A DNA stretch of 64,000 nucleotides, taken from the NCBI RefSeq assembly GCF_024979315.1, contig NZ_JANLCK010000003.1, forward strand, positions 186,001 through 250,000, read 5' to 3'. Source of the DNA: Herbiconiux oxytropis. GTDB taxonomy: Bacteria > Actinomycetota > Actinomycetes > Actinomycetales > Microbacteriaceae. The position numbers were made by a program, and so were the translations under genes. The notes under the pieces were generated by a model. It did not search any database and was not told the DNA's origin. It saw only the letters and a list, made by a program, of their open reading frames with translations. This document shows positions 59,859-64,000 of the stretch, in pieces (position 1 is the first letter of the stretch; every line of letters starts with the position of its first letter).

Positions 59859-59914
59859 TAGGAGGCACGGGGTTGTCGGCAGGTCGCAGACTAGTTCAGA
59901 GGGTGGAGCGTGAT

Positions 59915-60244
59915 ATGGCTATGTCAGAGTATCGCTCAGGCGTTCCGGATGATTGGTTCGTCGATCCGGTTCAGCTCGGAGTCCCCGGCGTCCGCAAGCC
60001 AAGTGCCGACGACATCGAAGACAACCCGCTCGCCTGGCAGGCCGATTCGCTCTGCGCGCAGACCGATCCCGAGGCCTTCTTCCCCGAGAAGGGCGGCTCG
60101 ACGCGAGACGCCAAGCGCATCTGCACCTCGTGCGAGGTCAAGGCCCAGTGCCTCGACTACGCCCTGCAGAACGACGAGCGCTTCGGCATCTGGGGCGGTC
60201 TCTCCGAGCGTGAGCGCCGCAAGCTCCGCAAGCGCGCGGTGTGA
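59915..60244 (+). CDS. whiB2: WhiB2-type iron-sulfur transcriptional regulator
   Basis: Small Fe-S cluster protein of 109 residues controlling cell division and septation in actinobacteria (WhmD/WhiB2/WhiB group). Four cluster cysteines are Cys47, Cys70, Cys73 and Cys79; the signature turn GIWGG (91-95) and the basic tail ERERRKLRKR follow. DPEAFFPEKGGSTRDAKRIC is typical of the WhiB2 branch. ATG 59915 has GGTGGAG six bases upstream. A TTG at 59873 behind AGGAGG would add 14 residues, but that AGGAGG lies at or before the predicted transcript start and the added codons (AGA, CTA, AGG) are atypical here. Confidence 0.93.
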   Translation: MAMSEYRSGVPDDWFVDPVQLGVPGVRKPSADDIEDNPLAWQADSLCAQTDPEAFFPEKGGSTRDAKRICTSCEVKAQCLDYALQNDERFGIWGGLSERERRKLRKRAV

Positions 60245-60251
60245 GCCGGTT

Positions 60252-60276
60252 CCGCGCCGCCGCTTGTGCGGCGCGG
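60252..60276 (+). terminator. Hairpin after whiB2
   Basis: Nine-bp perfect stem CCGCGCCGC/GCGGCGCGG with a seven-base loop, 7 nt after the whiB2 stop and followed by TCCTTC. A short T-poor terminator of the sort common in high-GC genomes. Confidence 0.55.
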
Positions 60277-60345
60277 TCCTTCACACCGGATTCATAAGAA
60301 ACCGGCACGCCGGTAGCGCGCCGCGACGCGGCGCAGCACGCCGGT

Positions 60346-60351
60346 TAGGGT
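60346..60351 (+). promoter_or_regulatory. -10 hexamer of leaderless giant GT2 gene
   Basis: TAGGGT followed by seven bases and ATG 60359; a GCGCCGC/GCGGCGC hairpin (60318-60334) lies just upstream. Confidence 0.5.
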
Positions 60352-60358
60352 CAGTGCG

Positions 60359-63300
60359 ATGCACGCCCGAGTCACTGCCATTCTCGTCGCCTCCAACGGA
60401 GCCGACCACCTTCCGCGCACCCTAGAAGCGATCGCGGCTCAGACCCGGGCACCCGACGCCCTCGTGGTGGTGGACTGCGCGTCGACCGACGGCACGGCAT
60501 CTCTCCTCGCGGCGGCGCATCCAACCCGCTTCATCTCCGAGTCGAGCAGGCTCAGCTTCGGCACGGCCATCCAGCACGCCCTCGGTGTGGCCCCGCCGCC
60601 CGCCGACCAGAACGAGTGGCTGTGGCTTCTCGCCCACGACACCGCCCCCGAGCCCGACGCCCTCGCGGCGCTGCTCGCCGCCGTCGAGGTCAACCCCTCC
60701 GTGGCTGCGGCGGGCCCCAAGCAGATGGAGTGGGCCGACGGAGACTACATCGCCGAATTCGGCGAGACGGTCACGAGTCTCGGCGCGAGCGTGCCGCTCG
60801 TCGAGACCGAGCTCGACCAGGCCCAGCACGACCGCCTGAGCGACGTGCTCGGCATGGGTGCCGCCGGGCTCATCGTGCGGCACACCGTGTGGAACGAGGT
60901 GGGCGGCTTCGATCCCGCCCTGCCGACCGCCGACAACGCCCTCGACTTCTCCATCCGCGTGCGTCTGGCCGGTCACCGCGTGATGGCGGTGCCCGCGGCT
61001 CGGGTGGCGACCGACGGCGACGGCTTCTCCGGGCCCGGGCGCTCCACCCGCGGCTCGGTGCGGCGCAAGCGCCAGACCGCCCGCCGCGCCGCGCAGCTGC
61101 ACAGACGGCTCGTCTACGCGCCGCCCTTCGCCGTCGTCTTCCATTGGCTCTCGCTCGTGCCGCTCGCCATCGTGCGCTCGCTCTTCCAGCTCGTGCGCAA
61201 GCAGCCGGGCGCCATCGGGGGTGAGTTCGCCGCCGCGTTCAAGACGGCCTTCGGATCGCGCATCGGCGAGGCGCGCAAGCGCCTCAGGGCCTCGAGACGC
61301 GTGGGGTGGAAAGCCATCGCACCGCTCCGGATGCCCGGAGACGAGATCCGCCGCCGCCGGTCGTTGCAGCGTGAGATCGCGCTCACCTATCTGCGAGGCG
61401 CGCGCGACCGCATCCAGTTCATCTCCTCCGGCGGGGTCGTCACGGTGCTCGTCGCGCTCCTGGTCGGGCTCGTCGTCTTCATCCCCGTCTTCGGCGCCGC
61501 CGCCATCACGGGCGGGGGAGCGCTGCCGCTCGACCCCTCCGCCGGCGGCCTGTGGGCGCAGATCGGCACCGGATTCCGCGACCTGGGTCTCGGATTCGTG
61601 GGAGCGGCCGATCCGTTCGCCACCGTCGTCGCCGTGCTCGGCTCCCTCACCTTCTGGTCGCCGTCGCTGGCCATCGTGGGCCTCTACCTGGCCGCGCTGC
61701 CCCTCGCGGCCCTCGCGGGCTGGTTCCTCGCGGCGCACCTCACCGAGCGGCCCCTGCTGCGGAGCGTCGCCGCCGTGCTCTGGGTCGTGGCGCCGCCGTT
61801 CCTCGGCGCTCTCGACGCCGGGCAGATCGGCGCGATCCTCGCCCACCTGCTGCTGCCCTGGCTCGTGCTCGCGGTGCTCGCCGCTCCCCGCTCGTGGTCG
61901 GCGTCGGCGATGGCGTCCATCCTCTTCGCCGCCGTGCTCGCCGTCGCCCCGTCGCTCTGGCCGGCGCTCGTGGTGCTGTGGCTCGTCGCCACCATCGCGA
62001 GCCGGCGCAACGTGATGCGGCTCATCGGAATCCCGCTGCCGGCGCTCGTGCTGTTCTTCCCGCTCGTGCTCGACCAGCTCGAGCGCGGCACGCCGCTCGC
62101 CCTGCTCGCCGACCCGGGCCTCCCCGTCTGGCGCGCACCCGTTCCCGTTCTCGAGCTCGTGCTCGGGCTGCCGCAGACCGGCCTCGGCGGCTGGTCGTCG
62201 CTCGCGGCCGAAGTGGGGGTCGACTCGGGCGCGGTGCTCATCGCCGTGGCCGTGCTCACCATCCCCCTGGCCCTGCTCGCGCTCGCCGCGCTCGTGCTGC
62301 CGGGCTCCTACCGGCCCGTCTTCGCCATCGTGATCGCCATCGCGGGCTTCGTCACCGCCGTGCTGGCCGGCCAGCTCGCGCTCGCCACCTCGGGATCCGA
62401 GGCCGTGGCCGTCTGGCCGGGCTCGGGGCTCAGTCTCTACTGGCTCGGCCTCGCGGGAGCCGCCGTGTTCGGTCTCGCGGCCCTGCCACGGTTCACGGGC
62501 GTTCCCGCCGTCGTGGCCACCGTCGCCATCGCCGTCGTCGCGCTGCCGATGGGACTCGGCGTGCTGCTCGGCACCGCACAGGTCGTGCCGGGCGACGGGC
62601 GGCAGCTGCCCGCCTACGTCACCGCCGAGGCCTCCACCAATCCGCGCGTGGGCACCCTGCTGCTCGCCCCTGAGCCCGACGGTGCGCTCGGCGGCACGGT
62701 CGTGCACGGCGCCGGAGCAACCCTCTCGCAGCAGTCGACCCTCGCTTCGACCGCCGACTACGCCGCCACGGCCGGCACCCTGGAAGGCCCGGGAGCGAGC
62801 GCGGGAGAGGCGAGCAACCGCGCCGAGATCGCCGACATCGTCGGCAACGCCGCCTCCATCAGCGGTGCGGAGGTGTCGTCGCGACTGACGGCGCTCGGCA
62901 TCGAGTTCGTGCTGCTGCAGCCCGCCGTGACCCGGGGTGACGACGCGCCGGGGGAGGCCGCCGAGTCCATCACGGCACGCACCACGAGCGCGCTGAACAG
63001 CAACCCGCAGTTCACCTTCATCGGCGACACCTTCGCGGGCGCGCTCTGGCAGGTCGCCGACGACGGGACCGTCGCCACGCTTCCGGCACCGAGCCCCACC
63101 AACACCGGAACACCGTTCGGGGTGCTCGTGCTCGTGCTCCAGGCCTTCGTGTTCGGCGTGGCACTGCTCCTCGCCCTGCCCGCCGGCCGGCTCCAGGTGC
63201 AGGGCAACCGTGCCGTGAGCACCACTGCCCACGTCGGCGCGGCCGACTCGGCCGAGGAGCACCTCGCCGAGGAGAAGGGCGCCGAGTCCGATGAGCGCGT

Positions 63301-64000
63301 GGCGGTGGGCGAAGAGCCCGAGGCCCTCGACACCGATCAGGGTGCTCCGGCTGCGACCGACCCGCGCACGGCCGACCCTCAGCACGAGCCGGTCTCCGCG
63401 CGTGATCACGCCAACGCCCGGGTGACGGATGCCGCGGCAGACGGGGTCTCCGGTCGTGAGCACGCCGCCCCAGGGCATCCGGAGCTGCCCGAGGCCGCTC
63501 CGAGCGCAGCGATCGCGGCGGCCGTGCTGGCTGCCCGCCAGCACGACGCCGAGATGGCGGAGGGCGACCCACCCGTCGAGACCGCCGCGCCTGCCGCTGC
63601 GGAGTCGTCCTCGGCCGCGGCCGAGCCCGTCGAGACCGCCGCCGGCACCTACGCCGCCGAGTACATGAACGATGAACCGGCCGTCGCCGCGGATGTCTCC
63701 GCCGAGCCGGAGATCGAGCCGGAGACCGAGCCGGCGGCGCCCGCGGAGGCGTCGACCGACACAGCTCCCTCAGCCGTCGTGCAGCCGGAGCCGCAGGTGG
63801 TCCCGGCACCCACGTCGCCGGTGTTCGTCGCCCCCGACCCCGAGCCGGCGGCCGCCCCGGCGCCGGCCCCGGCGGCCCCGCCGGCCCCCGTGGTGTTCGT
63901 GGAGCCGGAGCCGGAGCCGGAGCCCGAGCCTGGGCCGGTGCCTCAGCCCGAAGCGGCTCCCACGGACGCGCCGTCGAACGGCCCGGTCGGCGGCTACGAC
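60359..64000 (+). CDS. Giant GT2-membrane protein, 3' end outside window
   Basis: At least 1,214 codons, open at the right edge. Residues about 1-270 form a GT2 domain (VTAILVASNGADHLPRTLEA, VVVDCASTDGTASLL, WLLAHDTAPEPDALAA as metal site). From about 280 there are some twelve to fourteen membrane helices and an outer segment around 745-900. From about 950 to the edge the protein is a very acidic Ala/Pro/Glu-rich tail with EPEPEPEPEP-type runs. GT2 domains fused to such membrane regions lie beside whiB2 and manA/manB genes in related actinobacteria and are thought to act in wall glycan synthesis. Start ATG 60359 is fixed by TAGGGT seven bases upstream. Confidence 0.88.
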   Translation, partial: MHARVTAILVASNGADHLPRTLEAIAAQTRAPDALVVVDCASTDGTASLLAAAHPTRFISESSRLSFGTAIQHALGVAPPPADQNEWLWLLAHDTAPEPDALAALLAAVEVNPSVAAAGPKQMEWADGDYIAEFGETVTSLGASVPLVETELDQAQHDRLSDVLGMGAAGLIVRHTVWNEVGGFDPALPTADNALDFSIRVRLAGHRVMAVPAARVATDGDGFSGPGRSTRGSVRRKRQTARRAAQLHRRLVYAPPFAVVFHWLSLVPLAIVRSLFQLVRKQPGAIGGEFAAAFKTAFGSRIGEARKRLRASRRVGWKAIAPLRMPGDEIRRRRSLQREIALTYLRGARDRIQFISSGGVVTVLVALLVGLVVFIPVFGAAAITGGGALPLDPSAGGLWAQIGTGFRDLGLGFVGAADPFATVVAVLGSLTFWSPSLAIVGLYLAALPLAALAGWFLAAHLTERPLLRSVAAVLWVVAPPFLGALDAGQIGAILAHLLLPWLVLAVLAAPRSWSASAMASILFAAVLAVAPSLWPALVVLWLVATIASRRNVMRLIGIPLPALVLFFPLVLDQLERGTPLALLADPGLPVWRAPVPVLELVLGLPQTGLGGWSSLAAEVGVDSGAVLIAVAVLTIPLALLALAALVLPGSYRPVFAIVIAIAGFVTAVLAGQLALATSGSEAVAVWPGSGLSLYWLGLAGAAVFGLAALPRFTGVPAVVATVAIAVVALPMGLGVLLGTAQVVPGDGRQLPAYVTAEASTNPRVGTLLLAPEPDGALGGTVVHGAGATLSQQSTLASTADYAATAGTLEGPGASAGEASNRAEIADIVGNAASISGAEVSSRLTALGIEFVLLQPAVTRGDDAPGEAAESITARTTSALNSNPQFTFIGDTFAGALWQVADDGTVATLPAPSPTNTGTPFGVLVLVLQAFVFGVALLLALPAGRLQVQGNRAVSTTAHVGAADSAEEHLAEEKGAESDERVAVGEEPEALDTDQGAPAATDPRTADPQHEPVSARDHANARVTDAAADGVSGREHAAPGHPELPEAAPSAAIAAAVLAARQHDAEMAEGDPPVETAAPAAAESSSAAAEPVETAAGTYAAEYMNDEPAVAADVSAEPEIEPETEPAAPAEASTDTAPSAVVQPEPQVVPAPTSPVFVAPDPEPAAAPAPAPAAPPAPVVFVEPEPEPEPEPGPVPQPEAAPTDAPSNGPVGGYD

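Noticed and set aside
59860-59914. TTG start at 59873 for whiB2 behind AGGAGG
   Set aside because: The -35/-10 pair upstream puts the transcript start near 59865, so AGGAGG would not be in the mRNA; added codons are rare ones. ATG 59915 has its own ribosome site.
60422-63544. 1,040-codon frame opposite the giant GT2 gene
   Set aside because: Composition (Arg/Gly/Glu/His-rich, no motifs) is that of an antisense shadow; the plus strand has a clear GT2 domain and helices.
1-64000. tRNA, rRNA or intact insertion sequences
   Set aside because: No tRNA cloverleaf-like segment, rRNA stretch, transposase motif or terminal inverted repeats were recognised by eye; a covariance-model scan would be decisive.

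Overview
The window is about 70% G+C with densely packed genes, many GTG starts, a WhiB2-type Fe-S regulator, CWB2 wall-binding repeats and streptogrisin-like protease architecture. This points to a high-GC Gram-positive actinobacterium, most plausibly Microbacteriaceae. The placement at family level is inference. Almost the whole window is one cell-surface polysaccharide locus: dTDP-rhamnose synthesis, about twenty glycosyltransferases or related membrane enzymes, an ABC-type and a Wzx-like exporter, two O-antigen-ligase-like proteins, and several secreted wall proteins. The right end holds manA and whiB2, which lie near rhamnose and mannose wall genes in many actinobacteria.

Layout. 1-2976 (-): GT4 (cut by the window edge), rmlD, rmlB. 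3041-8926 (+): a six-gene operon of GtrA flippase, GT2, GT-C-like membrane enzyme, GtrB-like polyprenyl-phosphate GT, WecE-like sugar aminotransferase and a second RmlC-like epimerase. It looks like a Gtr/Arn-style decoration cassette for an amino-deoxysugar. 8879-11112: two divergent acyltransferase-3 proteins. 11069-14983 (-): three GTs, one fused to a methyltransferase-like domain. 15111-16611 (+): rmlC, rmlA. 16688-20914 (+): a secreted serine protease and a CAP-domain protein, each with three CWB2 repeats. 20895-31870 (-): a nine-gene operon with a GT2-GT4 fusion, Wzm/Wzt ABC exporter, five further GTs or GT-like proteins and an epimerase. 31934-39597 (+): lipoprotein, coiled-coil peptide, two RgpF-domain proteins (one fused to WbsX), a secreted six-repeat protein and a sugar epimerase.

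39598-43668 has somewhat lower G+C and unrelated content: a PtpB-like phosphatase, a LuxR regulator, a remnant of a GAP-family membrane protein, and a DUF1214 gene whose 3' end is disrupted. It looks like a decaying insertion. 43669-46471 (-) is an operon of DPM-like GT, DUF2304 and DUF2142. 46526-55040 holds membrane proteins, three GTs, a Wzx-like flippase and two tandem O-antigen ligases. 55070-64000 contains an acyl-CoA dehydrogenase, manA, a secreted hypothetical, a GlxA-type regulator, whiB2 and a giant GT2-membrane protein that runs off the right edge.

Working together, RmlABCD supply dTDP-L-rhamnose and related dTDP-sugars. Cytoplasmic GTs build chains on a lipid carrier, Wzm/Wzt and/or the Wzx-like protein export them, and ligases and GT-C enzymes attach or decorate them outside. 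CWB2 proteins may dock on the resulting wall polymer. At least eleven transcription-unit starts show a TANNNT hexamer only 6-7 nt before the start codon, suggesting widespread leaderless transcription. No tRNA, rRNA, CRISPR array or intact insertion sequence was seen.
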